Counted from the first letter of the stretch, positions 22,400-35,162 are shown. The stretch is DNA of 64,000 nt from Muricea muricata (GCA_963855995.1 OY979716.1:20393040-20457039), one strand, 5' to 3'. Program-made: numbers and translations. Notes: generated by a model from the sequence alone, not told the origin.

Positions 22400-24330
22400 G
22401 ATGAACTTTTTCACAGAAAGTGATTTTCAGAAAGAATCTGAAAATTTTTACGATGACTTTTTAACTAAAAATGACAATTGATTTGTACCTATATTTACTA
22501 TCAAAACAATTTTAATTTAAAAATATTATATTTAAAATTAGCAGTATTTGCTAATTGCTGGAAGTCTGGGCTTAGTAAGTGAAAATAATTTACAGCCTGA
22601 TACGCATTTCTTTGTTGACCCTTTTGCGTTTTAGCACTTGGGGTCTAAGGGAGTCCTTATATCTAATATTGTACGTATGTTGATCTTCATGCCTTAACAA
22701 GATGATATCGTGATCTACCAGAAGTCTAGACATTTATACACCTAAACACATCTTCTTTGAGAACGTCTCTTTTTTAGCGATACCCACTTCAGTGTTGTTA
22801 GGGCATCCGATGCAGATGAGTATGGTGGTCCGTCTAGAATAAGTTTGGCAGCTTTATTTGTTGACTTTGTAGGCTAGACATTAAGGTTGAGTTATATTTA
22901 TATCCCCAGACTATATTAGCACAATCAAATAAAGGTAGCTATAACGATACTCTTCGAATAAAGGAGGCGTGATTTAAGTTTTAATAGATGCTTAACACGC
23001 TTGGGGAGACCAAGTTTTTGATTAACCTTCTTTGCGTTTTATTTAATATGGTGTGAAATCAATATGGGGTGGCCACGTAAAATAAGATAAAATGAAAATT
23101 CCCAGATACTTTAAAATACAGTTATTGTCTACTTTATGGTGCAGAATCGATACTGTTAAAGACACTTTACTTTCGACGCGTTAGGATACCTTGTTAGGAT
23201 TCAATTTTGCTAGAGCTTGTTCTACACGTTCTTTAATTACCTCCAGGACGATTGCAGAGTCTTCTAACAGAAGGTTATCGAGGTGATATAATATTTTTTA
23301 TTACAAACGTCCAGGCGACTAGTGATTATCAGGCATTCTGATTGGTCGAGATTTACTATCTCTGAAGTGACAGTCACTAACAAGTGACTATAGCTTTTTC
23401 ATTTTTGCTTTTTATACAGTACTGAATAAAAAGTGATTTTTTGTAAAATTTTAGTTGATTTTTTTTGTAAACGCCTGGAAGTTAATACTAAAACAATTAG
23501 TCACCCCAGGCTCGGGGATTACAAACATGCATTTACTTGGCCTTCGGCTCACTGAATATGGGCTTGTAATCACTTCGCCTTCGGCAACTAATTGTTAAGT
23601 AATCATCGCACGGTGCTAGAAAAGCAGTATTAATGATGTTAGCTTGTTCCTGCGGATTGAGGGTCCTAAATCCTTGAACATTGATCGGATCAGATAAATT
23701 TATATCTGCAAGCTTCATGTCACTTAGATGCTTAACCTCACTGGTTAAGTAGTCGGGTAACGTTTATTGAGACCATTAAAGTCACCAGTAACAAGGATTC
23801 CATAGTTTGGATATTTTGATTCTGCTAGAGTTAGCGCATGAAAACCACCTGGTGGATGGTATATTACCGATGTAATTACACATGTTTAGCCGACAAGGAA
23901 GGCGTGTTGGTCTTAAATAAATCCATAAACACTCATGATGGTCACAACAATTTAAATCATCCAAACGTTTGTATTTATAATGTGTTTCTTTCATGTAAGC
24001 ACATACCCCTCTATGGATTTGTGATGATCTGTCCAAAGGCAATAAAGTAAAGCCAGGAATATTAATGAAATTGTCAGGCACGGATTCCTTCAACCAAGTT
24101 TCTGTTATAAAGCTAAGATTGATTTTATTACGAGCAATAAATTCGATAACTTTGTCGATTTTGGGAACAATTGCAAGGGACATGACATCTGCTAAAATTA
24201 CGTAAGGTACTTTGGTTGCTACTGTAGTTTGACTAATTTGATCGCGTAAACTATCAACACAATTTGACCGGCGATGACCATAGTTATAAACAGTTTCTTC
24301 TAATAATATATAGTTTCATTTTGGTTTTCC
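22400..24330 (-). pseudogene. APE-type LINE remnant, copy b, with endonuclease part
   Basis: Read on -, 24183-23782 is the start of an exonuclease-endonuclease-phosphatase domain: 'INLSFITETWL' with the catalytic Glu, 'IPGFTLLPLDRS' and 'RGVCAYMKE'. 'TGDFNGLN', the Asp/Asn catalytic box, follows near 23790 in another frame. 23300-23200 is a linker-like 'IVLEVIKERVEQALAKLNPNK'. 23020-22560 is the thumb shared with copy a. The central RT domain (fingers and palm) is missing, and a non-LINE segment lies at about 23290-23700. It lies in the proposed intron of the glycosyltransferase. Confidence 0.7.
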
Positions 24331-24673
24331 AACGTGATCCTGTCCGAAAAACCTCATCAAAGTGATAATTTACCTGGGATGTTACGTTATTAGGTTTCTT
24401 ATACTTATAATGACTATAACTTTTCTTTGATAGACCACGGTGTCTTTAACTTGCTTTGTCTCTTTAAATGATGCAAGTTGGAATGAAGGAATTGGACAGT
24501 TTTAAGTAAGTGAACCTTCAGGGGAATCATTATTATTATTTACGTGCGGATTTATAGTGTTGATAAGAATTGAACTATATTGATGATATCTTTTATATGG
24601 ACCTTCAACCCTGTTATCTGCAGCACGCGAGCAAAGAGTAGCGACTATAAAGAGGGGCCACTTCATTCAAAAA

Positions 24674-24856
24674 AGCGTAAGGCGCTGTCGTCATGATACG
24701 TCATGGGCGCCATGTTCCTAGCCATTGCCCTAAACAGAAGCCTTCCCCCCGGTATTAGTAGGCATTTTTAATATTTGGGGGGGAGGTTAATTCCTCTGTT
24801 TTGGGCACTGGATAGGAACATGGCACCCATGACGTATCATGACTAGCACTTGCGCT
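24674..24856. mobile_element. foldback MITE
   Basis: 'gtcatgatacgtcatgggcg' and the following ~60 bp are repeated in inverted orientation at 24775-24850 ('ccatgacgtatcatgac'), with arms interrupted by C-rich and G-rich runs in the centre. No clean flanking duplication found. Confidence 0.65.
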
Positions 24857-25160
24857 AACGGACGTATGTTTGTTTTCCAAAACAGGATTACCGCAAAAAA
24901 AAAGGATAAGGAAAAGGATAGCCTAGATAGCCAAAAACTCGGCACACAGTTTTAAAATATTTTGGATTAGCGACTATACAAGTATTGTGAACACCTTGTT
25001 TAATTTAACTCTTATGCACTATTAAATATCATAACAATATTCCTTGGATAATTTCCGCCAATTGGCTAATATATCGCTAAGTTCTATTTTAATTAATTTT
25101 CAGTTATTTAATGTTTAATTATGCATATCGTGCACACGCGACTTTCATTGCGAAATAAAG

Positions 25161-27620
25161 ATGGCGTCGACTAGCAAGCAAGCGAATGTTGTGTATTCTG
25201 TTGAGGGAGTGGCTGCTATGTTTAATAATAGTTCGGAATAGTGTTCAGTAATTAGTGATGTTGATAGTGAAGTTAGTGGAATGTCCAGTGGAGAAGAGTT
25301 TGATTTAGATGAAGAATTGCTGACAGAAGGCGAATCATGTGACGAGACAAAGTAAGCAATATGTAAACAAAATACATATGACATTCCTCTCAATCAATAG
25401 GAAGCAATTTCTGAGGATTTTTGTCACAGAACACGTTCTTATGATTGGAATGAGCTACGTAGGTGTATATCTTCCAAAAACAACGCATGATTGTTACTTT
25501 ACAAGCGCAAAAACTCATATTGTTCTGGCCATCGATCGTAAAGAGTGTTCGCGCCTAAAATTTCCGATCCAGCAATTTCTCAGTAATTATAAACCTAAGA
25601 CAGTTCTGAAAGTTTGATGTGGTAAAACATTTCCGTGGCAGTATGAAGTTATTAGAATATAAATATATAAATATATTTTCCGTAAACAATATATTGTGAA
25701 TAGCCTCATCTAACAATACTCATAGTAGCATGTTTTATAGTGCATCTCCTTATCTTTACAGTGCCAGGTTTTTGTTAGATTGCGCATGTCATTTTGGTAC
25801 ACACAATTTCTTACCACTCCAAAAATCGTTACTTTTTTCAGTGAACCTGAAGATATAGAGCCTACAGTGGAGCAGAATAGTGTGCCTACCAAAGATGTTC
25901 AGTCAACAACCAGAGTGTGCACTGACAACACTCAAGGTACCAGATGGAGAAAACGACAACGAAGGTCAACGACTAGGAGCAGGCGTGTTGCAAGAACACA
26001 TGTTGGTGATCATGGTGAAAACAGTTAAAGCACACCAGATACTGGAAACCATTTGCCCGCATTTTTTCCAACCTGGACTTCATCTAAAGGTGCCAGTCTT
26101 GAGAGCAGCAATGCTCTCCGCAGTTGAATTTTTCAGGCTGTTTTTCTCGCTTGACCTAATCAAGTAGATTGTTGCACCCACAAATGCATACGCCTGGAAT
26201 AAAATTGGTCAGAGGCAGTATTATGCCCAGTCTGATGGGTCATGGAGAGAGACTTGCACGAACGGAATAGAGAAACTGACTGCTCTTATTATTTATTTTG
26301 GTTCGGTAAATGTTAGCACAACCCATCGGTTCTGGAGTGTAAAGAGACTGTACCAGGGCTTTGGGCCAGGAAAATACTGTCAAGTGAGAAATACAAGACT
26401 CTCATGGCAGTGTTACATATTGTGGACCCAAATGCTGAAGACTCTAGCGTCAAACTGAGAAAAGTGTCTAGCTTTGTTGCCGTATTCAAAGAGAAGTGCA
26501 AATCACTTTAGCAGCCATTTCAGCAGATTGCTATTGATGAAAGGATGGTAAAGTCGAAGTACAGTCCTGGGATACGGCAATATATCAAGAACAAGCCAGC
26601 AAAATGGGGACTAAAACTGTGGGGGTTAGAAGACAGTGCTAATAGTTACACGTGCGATTTCAATGTTTACATTGGTAGGGCTGCTGGATGTGAAGTCAGT
26701 GAGTGTGGTTTGGGATATGATGTGGTCATGAAGCTAATTGGTCCATTACAGGACCAAGGTTAGCAAAATTTTTGTTGATAACTTTTACACTTCGCCAATT
26801 CTTCTTTATTCCTCAGCCAAGCACCCGCGGAACAATCATGTTGAACCACAAGGGGTTTCCAACAAAAATGAAAGGGGAAAATCCAGGGCCAAAGGAAAGG
26901 AACGGGTTGCCATGAGATGGGAGAGGACTGAGGAGTGCTTGATAATTCAGTGGAAGGACAACAGAGTCATCACATTGCTCGCTGCAATTGATAATGCAAA
27001 TGAAACTGGGACAGTATGCAGAAAGTCAAAGGGGGAAACGGTAGGTGGATTGTAGATAACAATGTGAAGCAGCCTAAGAGGATTGAGCGATATAATCAAG
27101 TCGTGAATGGTGTTGATCGTTCCTATCGCCAAAAACAGTGCTTTCAGAAAAAGCATGAAATGGGGAAAGAAGTTATTCTATCACATGATAGATATGGCAC
27201 TGTTAAACGGGCACTTCCTTTTCAAGCCTCACAGAGAAGAAGTATATGCTTCACAAATACCAGCCAAATATTCATTGCTTGAATTCAAAGAGGATGTTGT
27301 AAGGCAACTGGCTGGGTTGGAAGAGTGTGGTGAATCACCTTGCTATCAGTATGCACCTAAAGATAAGCCAGATTTCAAGCTGATCATATGCCAGTTTTTA
27401 GTGATAGTTGACACACCAGTAGGGTATGCTATGACAAAGAAAAAACAGAAAGAAAGGTTTTTCCTATTGTGTTGCACCTCAATGCAAGGTTTTTTGCACT
27501 GTACAGTCCAAAAGAATTGCTTCCAAGAGTGGCATATAACTACCTATATAGGAAGTAAATGTACATTTGCACATCATAATAATTTAATATTTAGAGAATT
27601 AGTAAGAATAGAATTAATAA
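25161..27620 (+). pseudogene. piggyBac (PGBD4-like) transposase, broken
   Basis: The transposase starts at 25161 with an acidic N-terminal region and an in-frame stop at 25228-25230. It has a likely donor at about 25350 (AAA|GTAAGC) and a T-rich acceptor at about 25840. The core is recognisable but shifted several times: 'GHGERLARTE' at 26240, 'DERMVKSKYSPGIRQYIKNK' near 26536-26600, 'GLGYDVVMKLIGPLQDQ' at 26708-26760, 'KIFVDNFYTSP' at 26765-26800 (catalytic-Asp region), 'QWKDNRVITLL' at 26948, and 'RYNQVVNGVDRSYRQKQC' at 27088-27140. Family order is clear; the C-terminal Cys-rich tail is absent or unreadable. TTAA ends not identified. It lies in the proposed glycosyltransferase intron. Confidence 0.8.
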
Positions 27621-27629
27621 TATAATTGA

Positions 27630-28120
27630 ATAATTTATATCAATGTAAAATTCCTCAGGCACAATTTTAGTATTTTAGTATTTCTAGTAAGGTTTACGTA
27701 TATACATCATGTATTACCACTTATATAATATTATTGTGCACTGAGCCGTCGAGTTTTTCAGAGCAACTTTTATTCTCTTGCAGGAAAAGATCTTGAAAAA
27801 AGTTACAACTTTGTTTGTTTATATTATCACAATTATTCAGTGGACGAACATGGTTCTTGGTTCATTGAAAGGTGTATAATGACCGCTTAAAATTGTAGCT
27901 TACAATTTTTGCTATCTCGCTGTTCGGATTTTTTTTCGAAAGTTTGCACATTCAGCTTCAAAACGATACACAAAACCTTATATGTTTTGCTTAAAACCCG
28001 CGGAGTTAAAAATAATTTTACAAATTAATTAATCGGAAAACATTCAAATTTCAGGCTGTCATCTTAAACAGTCTGCTTGCTAACTGCTGGGTACCATTAT
28101 TCAAAATGCAATCTCTCAGA
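27630..28120. other. intron-like gap, no gene seen
   Basis: AT-rich, no repeat structure recognised; lies just downstream (on -) of the anchor exon donor. Confidence 0.4.
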
Positions 28121-28128
28121 AACATTAC

Positions 28129-28222
28129 CTAATCCAGTCCAACGATTTAAGGCCAGAATGTAGAGCATCACAAAGATTGCGAGAAAAGCCAGAAAAGTCG
28201 TGAATGCCGAAGATGACGCCAT
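28129..28222 (-). CDS. probable first coding exon: signal anchor of the glycosyltransferase
   Basis: A minus-strand ATG at 28222 opens 31 codons starting MASSSAFTTF, with a ~19-residue hydrophobic helix (FLAFLAIFVMLYILAL) and then NRW. This is a textbook short cytosolic tail plus type II membrane anchor. The frame meets a good donor (TTAG|GTAATG) after one extra base. The catalytic exon at 22275 starts two bases into a codon, so the phase matches exactly (G plus AT gives Asp) and the spliced protein would be about 407 residues. The ~5.9-kb intron contains transposon remnants. An upstream in-frame ATG at 28300 is possible but less likely. The link is inference from phase, strand and topology. 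Confidence 0.6.
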
Positions 28223-28229
28223 TCTCAAT

Positions 28230-29230
28230 CTACATTGCAATGAAATGTAACAAAAATGAATTACCACGTGATTTAAAGAAACAGAGAAGGCCGCTTTCAT
28301 TAGTAAATTGAGATTTTACAAAGACTACCTATAACCTTAAAATGGGTTTTAATGAAATTGGAAATATTTTGATATTACAAGATTTTTGGGAAAAATACTG
28401 AATTTAGATCAACTTTATAGTCCTAAGCCCTCGCTCGATATGGGATTTTAAATATTTTACTTTTATTTTTAATTTCCCAAAAAACACGCCATGTAACGTT
28501 GCTCACGTCACTCTATATTATAGTTTAATAAAATGTCTGGAATGTACTGTGTACTGTGCGTCCTAAACCTTACTCTAGATCTCTCCCAATTTTCTATGGC
28601 GTGGTTCCGATCCAAAACAGGTAGGATTTCATCGTCACTCCGTGGCAGAGAATTTACAAAAGTTTTTTTTGTAAAATCAAACTCGTTTACATTTCATTAA
28701 ACAAATGGAGATTAGGTATACTTGAGACATCAAGGGTATTCTAGGATTAACCTTTAAGTTATATTGTTTAATGCAAATATAGTTTCCATATCATATACTC
28801 ATATATGGCACTTCATCTATCAGAAGAAATTACATATGTCTGCTAAGTGGCGTAACCTAGGTTTTATCTAAGAGAGATTGCCAACTTTCTATCATTCAAA
28901 TGGCTCGATAGCATTCATTTATTCACATGTTTATTTATTTATTTATATATTTATTCATTTACTTATTGAGTATTTAATTACAAAGAGGCGCAACAAATGT
29001 GTGCCTTTACATTTCAGTAATAAAAGAAATAATTTAGAAGATAAACCTATACGCTATATTTTACTGTCGAAATTTTTAGATAAAAATATCTAGCTAAAAT
29101 AGTCAAATAGAGTAACCACATTGAAATAATTTATGAATGCATTATAGGCATTTATTTTGTAGGTCAGATCGCTAGATTTTCGCTTCGGACTAACGACGAA
29201 TCAAAAATTGCCATGAGATTTAAATTCAGT
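28230..29230. other. upstream of the anchor exon, no gene seen
   Basis: AT-rich DNA with a (TTTAT)-rich tract at 28915-28970. It would contain the promoter of the minus-strand gene, but I cannot point to an element. Confidence 0.4.
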
Positions 29231-29234
29231 CTTT

Positions 29235-29505
29235 GAATTCCATGATTTTAGGATTCAATGATTCAATCTTAAGATTCAATGATTAAATCTTATGATTCAG
29301 TGACTTAATCTTAGGATTCAGGTATTCACTCTCAGGATTCAATGATTCACTCTGGGGATCAATTGATTCTCTCTTAAGATTTATTGATTCAATCTAATGA
29401 CTCTCTAATTTCAGGATTAAATGATTTAATCTTAAGACTCAATGATTTAATCTTATGCTTCAAAGATTCAATCTTAGGATTTAATGATTCATTCCTAGGA
29501 TTGCG
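29235..29505. repeat. degenerate ~22-bp minisatellite
   Basis: About twelve imperfect copies of a unit like GATTCAATGATTCAATCTTAG. Variant units share 'attcaatga' and 'tctta(a/g)ga'. Confidence 0.85.
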
Positions 29506-30037
29506 CCACGCAAAGCTGCTCGAAACATTGAATTGAATAAAACTGGAACGCTACCTTCAGCCGGAAGTTTGAAGCCAAACTTGACGGCTGGTCCTTCATT
29601 TCGTTAATACTTTGATATCAATTCTGAAAACGTGATTTGTTCTTGAACCGAAAACATTTCTATCTTAAAAACAACACTGGCTTGGCATGATCGCTCCGTG
29701 GAATTATCACGCGAGATCGTCGCGCAGCCGATCTGGCGAGACTATATGGTCCAGACACAGCGCTTGGCTTCCCCGATGCATTACAAGTTTAACAAAAGCT
29801 AGCGTTTCAGTTATTTCTAGTTCACTAGCTCAAAACACCTAACGTTTGTAATGTACAAGTTAATTTGGTTGATAGCTCTTGAGTGTGCAAATCAGTCTTA
29901 ATCACCTCTTAATTAATAATTGCATATGGTAACACATAGCAGCGAATTGGGTGCTTTGAATTTGAATACACTGACATCTGTTGATAATCAGAAACTTGCG
30001 AGAAACTACGTTGAGAACGTTAAGAAATTACGTCTTA
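29506..30037. other. no feature seen
   Basis: Non-repetitive by eye, no ORF supported. Confidence 0.4.
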
Positions 30038-31944
30038 TTAGTTGACCTGCATCTAAGGACATATAGACTCATTATTGCCTCATTAATATATTATCGAGAT
30101 ATAGTATAAGCAAAATCACCAATTCTTACTGGTTGGCGCTATTGAATTTGCATGCTTTGGGCAAAATACTTCGTTGCCATTGGTTTTCAACATTGGCTCT
30201 GAATAAATTGAATGTAGATCAGTACATGGCTGTCTTCTGTGTGTATCGTGTAAAATAATGTGTTAAAATTATACTTTACAAATCGATTGATTTAGTGAAA
30301 GTTTGTTGTTGTACTCATATATGCGCAATATTTTTCGTAGGTGCGGGCAAATTTAAAATATACGAAGAGAAGAAGAATTCTCTACGTACAATACATGATT
30401 GTTAAGTATTATAATCAGTATGAAGTGAGACTGAATACCCTCACCGATCCCTAGGCCTAAGCCTTATGTATAGTCATTTAGTTCGTATTTTGCAAACTTC
30501 GGTTACTAACATGGCATGAAGGAATCAACACATGTCACAAATCCAAAATAGTCTTTATTTTTCACGAATAGGGAAAGTACAAGAACTGAAGCATTTGATA
30601 TTCTAAAACAAAAGACAAAATAAAAAAAATGCAGTGAAGTATGCGTTATCAGCATCGACATAATGACCACCACAAGCATAAGACTACGAAAGAACAAAAC
30701 CAATTTCAAAAGAATATTCCTTCTGCTTTGTCTTCGCAATTTGAATGTCATTCGATGCATGAAAAATTCTACGTCTATAACAGGCCTTATTGCGCCAGTA
30801 ATAACACGCGAAGTGATCATGGAAAACGAAATTGTTGATTTAAATGTTTTATTTCTTAATTTAAATACTATATTTCAAGTCTTATTTACAATCTACATAC
30901 CTTCCATTAATGCCGCGTTTTTTTCCCACCGTTCCTTCTGTACATGTCGTACAGTAGGTTTCTTTCTACGGCTTGAAAAGGCCTACGCAAGCGTGGTATT
31001 TTTTCTCGGATTTTACAGGATTGATGTTGGTATGTTTCAGTGGAATTGACAATTTAGGTTTGTTTTAAAAGTAGGATTTTTCCATGAATCGAGTGCAATT
31101 CAACAACAGATTAACTAAAACTCCCATTTAGCCTGATCTACTTTACAGTATTGACGCATGCAAGCATAAGCAAGAAAACAAAGGCAAAGCATTAATGTTA
31201 CACTCTAAGGATTTTAAAGACAAAAGAGAAAGAATTTTCTTTTAAATTTGCTTTTGTTGAAACATAATAACTTACACTTGGAGTCTTGTGCTTAAGCTCG
31301 TACTTAATTATGCTTATAAAACCCTGGTCCTAATTACGGTAGCAACATAATTATGCACAAGCACAAGTTCAAACAAAAGACAAAGCAAACAAATGCAGTG
31401 AAGTGTGCGACGTAATAGTCTATGGTAAACAAAGCATATTAAAAAAAAAAGTCTTTCTGCTTCTATTCGTAAACCTCCGAGGATAACTTATTTTTAATGT
31501 AATTTATCGCTTGGTCAGTTCGGTTGCAAACCAAGTAATTACTGGCTTATGCGCTGCGTTTCGCTCATAGCACACATGGTGGCAGGCTACAACCAGTTTC
31601 CATAATAAATAAAGTAGCTTTTGCCCACGTAGGCTTTTACTTGGTTAAGAAATATTGGACTGTGTCAAAAAAACTTATAATAACACTACACCAAGCCCAC
31701 TACATTTTATGCTTTTGCTTGTTGCTTTAAGTCCATCAGGTCGTAACTAGCATACATTTACTAACTTGAACCAATCAGATCTTGGATTGTGACAAAAGAC
31801 ATTGCATAATAAATTAATATAAGTCTGCATATGTCCTTAGATGCATACGGTCATAAACAAAACCAATCAGATCTTGGATTTTGACGAAAGACATTGCATA
31901 AATGAATATAAGTCTGCATATGTCCTTAGATGCAGGTCAACTAA
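30038..31944. mobile_element. possible TIR-bounded element, ~1.9 kb
   Basis: The first 27 bases, beginning TTAGTTGACCTGCATCTAAG, are inverted exactly at 31918-31944. No clear flanking duplication. Inside are several ORFs (30506-30820 on - and 30663-31049 on +) with no family I recognise. Confidence 0.5.
31769..31934. repeat. two-copy ~92-bp tandem duplication
   Basis: 'aaccaatcagatcttggatt' through 'catatgtccttagatgca' occurs at 31769-31844 and again at 31861-31934 with few changes. The second copy contains the right terminus of the ~1.9 kb element. Confidence 0.8.
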
Positions 31945-32518
31945 TTGAAGAATTTTTATAGAGAAGCAACTGATTTCAATTTCCATACAACCTTATCCAA
32001 ACATCTAAAGATTTATGCTATTTAGCATCGCCGCCTGGGTAGCTCCAATTTCCTTTGCCTAAGTTTAGATGTTCATCTTCAAATCGTCGTAGATCATCTT
32101 CAAACCATGCGATGCAGTCCAGATTAGCCTTCCATTTTTGTTCCAACATTTAAATGGTGCAAGAAACTTTGACATTGACATATTGACTGATATTTGAGAG
32201 TTTAGCATGGAGCTTAAAATTGCACGTCTGCACACATTCAGTCTACTATAATTAGGATATTTCGTGATGGGCAGCTATGTTAAACAATCTGACTAATCTT
32301 TCTCCTATCTATAGAAGCGGTAAATTTGAAGATCAAGATGTCCAGTATATATAATTAGCTGCAAAAATTGTCATAAATTTATTATTACATAAATTATGAA
32401 TTTCATAGTAGGAGTCGTTTGCGCTTGCGCTTTGCCGCTTGTCGAAGGAGTAATTTAATCTACTATGAACACATAATGTATAAATACAATGTTTTATATT
32501 TTTAAACTCGTTGGTGTA

Positions 32519-32672
32519 GTACAGTTGCTGCTCAAACGTTTGAATGCAAATGTGCGGAGATTTTAAGAGATACAAGCGAAAATCTTTAGCAATGAAAGAA
32601 CGACTTATAACTTCATCAAAACAGAAAACTGCACTTCACATTTGTATTCAAATTGTTGAGCTGGAACTGTAC
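32519..32672. mobile_element. foldback MITE, copy 1
   Basis: 'gtacagttgctgctcaaacg..tgaatgcaaatgtg' pairs with the inverted 'cacatttgtattcaaattgttgagctggaactgtac'. A relative lies at 33478. ORFs in both (for example starting MQMC) result from the repeat. Confidence 0.7.
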
Positions 32673-33477
32673 TTATGTTTATCAATATTAAGTGCTATTA
32701 AAGAAAGAGCAAGGTCGCCGAAGATAGCGTCATTAACTATGCTAATCTTTACATGAAATCGAGCGTAACGCCTGGTTCACTGAGCTTCATTTTCACTGAC
32801 ATATCTAATTATCAAACTATTCAAACTGTAGGAAAAAATCACTTGAATTTATAGTTTCAATGCTGCGTGATATTAATTCTGAAATGGTGATTATTATACT
32901 TGAGGGAATTGGATCAGCATCGTGATAATTTTTGCTGTTATTTACTCATGTAAATGTTGTGGCTATATCGATGATAATCTTGTCACTGCTTCCGGATAAG
33001 CGGTCGGCTTTCGCATCCATAGTGAATTATCGTATTCAGTGAAAATGTTTAAAAGTATTTGTGAGTCAAATTTACACTGTACGACGGTTTTGTTGATAAT
33101 CGAACGTTTATAAAACGAATATTACGTAAATGTTGCTATATCTGTTTAATGTTTTAGTTATCAGCAATTAAATCAATTATATAATGACAGCATACCTTAC
33201 TCTCGTATTTGTATTAGTGATGTATATAAACCATTGCCCATATGATCTTGCTGAATGGTTTCCAACCTTGCATCAATTCAGTATGTGATTAACTATCTAA
33301 CTTCAGGAGAATGTTTTGTATTCTGAGTTGTCAGTATCGTGCTGTGTGCATGAATGACGCCTCTGTTATTATCATAAATTGGCATCATAGCATAATTTTA
33401 AATTAAATACAACAAGAAACGATCATAACTAGAGCCCACAAAGCTATACCTATATAACTGGAGATGGCGTTACTCTA

Positions 33478-33642
33478 GCGAATGCAAATGTGCAGAGATT
33501 TTAGAACATGCGAGCGAGAATCTTTAGCAATGAAAGAATCACTAAGCAAAAACGCCATGGTATCACTTTATCATGAAACTGCTCTTCACATTTGTATTCA
33601 AACTTCTGAGCAGTTTACTGTACTTATGTTTATCAATATTAA
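33478..33642. mobile_element. foldback MITE, copy 2
   Basis: Same sequence order as copy 1 ('gaatgcaaatgtgcagagat', 'aatctttagcaatgaaagaa', 'cacatttgtattcaaa', 'ctgtacttatgtttatcaat'). The left arm is shortened. Confidence 0.7.
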
Positions 33643-33974
33643 GGTGGTGTGGGACAAAATATTTGAAAATTTTATACTTTGGTTTTGTCAAAATTATTTT
33701 GTTGAGGGTCATAGAGCATCACTTATTGACATTATGTGCAAACACTCAACTTACACCCTTCGATACCCTTAAAAATGACCTTCGGTTGGGGCAAAATTTC
33801 TCTTGGAATATAGGACAGAAGAAGGTGAAAGTAGGTTTAAGTTAAAGCTAATAGGTCCTTTATTTGTATTTGTATTGTATTGGTATTTAAAAAGATCCTC
33901 AGTTAGCTTAAGCTAGTTTACACGAGGTCTAGTATAAATATTACACTAAATGTGACCTTCCATGGGAAAAGGTA

Positions 33975-34185
33975 CGTTAACGATATTTCGTTAAAACCAG
34001 CAAAAAAACGATGACGAACGGATTGCAAACGCTTTGCAAAATTGCCAAACGGGTACGCCGAACGTTTTGACGATTTGGGTGGAGTTTTGCGAACGCTTTA
34101 AACAAAATTTCAAACGCTCCAAATAACGATCTTATGAACGGTAATTTTCAAACGAATCAACATCGTTGAACGTTAGCGCAATGAT
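33975..34185. other. AACG-rich stretch
   Basis: AACG occurs at least a dozen times in about 210 bp in no fixed register, often as AAACG or GAACG. No ORF and no tandem unit. Confidence 0.6.
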
Positions 34186-34363
34186 TAAAATGCTATCGCA
34201 AAGCCAAAGGCGTCTTAAGCGAGTTGTAAATCTTTTCACTTATATATATTATAATGTTATGGCCACGTCTACGAACTATATTTATGTGTACTAAATAATT
34301 GCTAGGTATATGATTGGTAATAATTTATTCTAATGCATGTGTATATATGCTACAGTGTGAGGT

Positions 34364-34488
34364 CTGTTTTATACGTCGCACCTCAGCCGCGTCGAACGCA
34401 ATTCGAGCAATAGATAATGAAGTGAGTCATCTCATTATCCATTGTTTGAATTGCATTCGGCGCGACTGAAATGCGACGTATAAAACAG
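34364..34488. mobile_element. 125-bp foldback MITE
   Basis: 'ctgttttatacgtcgca' at the left is inverted at the right ('tgcgacgtataaaacag'). The arms pair through the middle with mismatches. Confidence 0.75.
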
Positions 34489-34528
34489 GTTTGAGCATAA
34501 AAAATATCAGGACATTGATACGCGTTTA

Positions 34529-34891
34529 TGTTACCTCGTACCATACAGGTTACTTCTTGCCAGTTGTGAGGGAATACCAATACAGATAGGCCGTTATAGA
34601 CTCCAAACTTTTATTTAGTTATTCAACTCTTAGGTTATACAATTTATATATATTTATCTGACTTCGTCTGAGATGCTCTCTCTTCAACAGCGTAACTCTA
34701 ACTCTCTCGTGTACTCTGACACACTCTGTTTTATGCATGCACTGTTTTCTATCTAAATTAAACATTAACTTATCTAAATTAAACGTTAACTCAATTGCTA
34801 TTCCAGTTGCTAGATCATGTAACAATGACGTCAGTCGATTTAACTTCTAGACTCACACTTGTCACAGATTATAAACTAACACCTTGTAACA
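34529..34891 (-). repeat. 3' LTR of the gypsy element
   Basis: 363 bp, nearly identical to 41579-41941. On - it contains 'tatataaat' (possible TATA) and 'aataaa' (possible polyadenylation signal) in U3/R positions. Confidence 0.95.
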
Positions 34892-34910
34892 CATTCCCCC
34901 TCCAAAACTA
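34892..34910 (-). promoter_or_regulatory. polypurine tract
   Basis: Read on -, 'gttttggagggggaatg' lies directly before the 3' LTR, as expected for plus-strand DNA priming. Confidence 0.8.
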
Positions 34911-35162
34911 GTGTCGTCCCGTGACACTTGCTTGTAGGAATGCTTGGTACCACATGGTACTTAGTCGCGGAGTCCTCTCCGTAAAACTATCGCTATTACT
35001 TATACTCTAAACGCTAGGGCCCTTAAAATTATCTTACGTTTACCCAGTTACTTTAATATCTTGCTGCAGCGTTTCTTAACTGGCATAAACATTAAACTTA
35101 TGTATACGTGATAGTTTTAAAAGATATGATATATATCGTCATTATAATTTCTAGTTGTGGAG

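Noticed and set aside
27107-27625. 172-codon + ORF as an independent gene
   Set aside because: It is the C-terminal piggyBac region plus read-through in a shifted frame.
30663-31049. 128-codon + ORF and its antisense partner
   Set aside because: No motif; hydrophobic segments on both strands of AT-rich DNA.
34619-34825. 68-codon ORF in each LTR
   Set aside because: Identical in both LTRs because the LTRs are copies; no sign of a protein gene.
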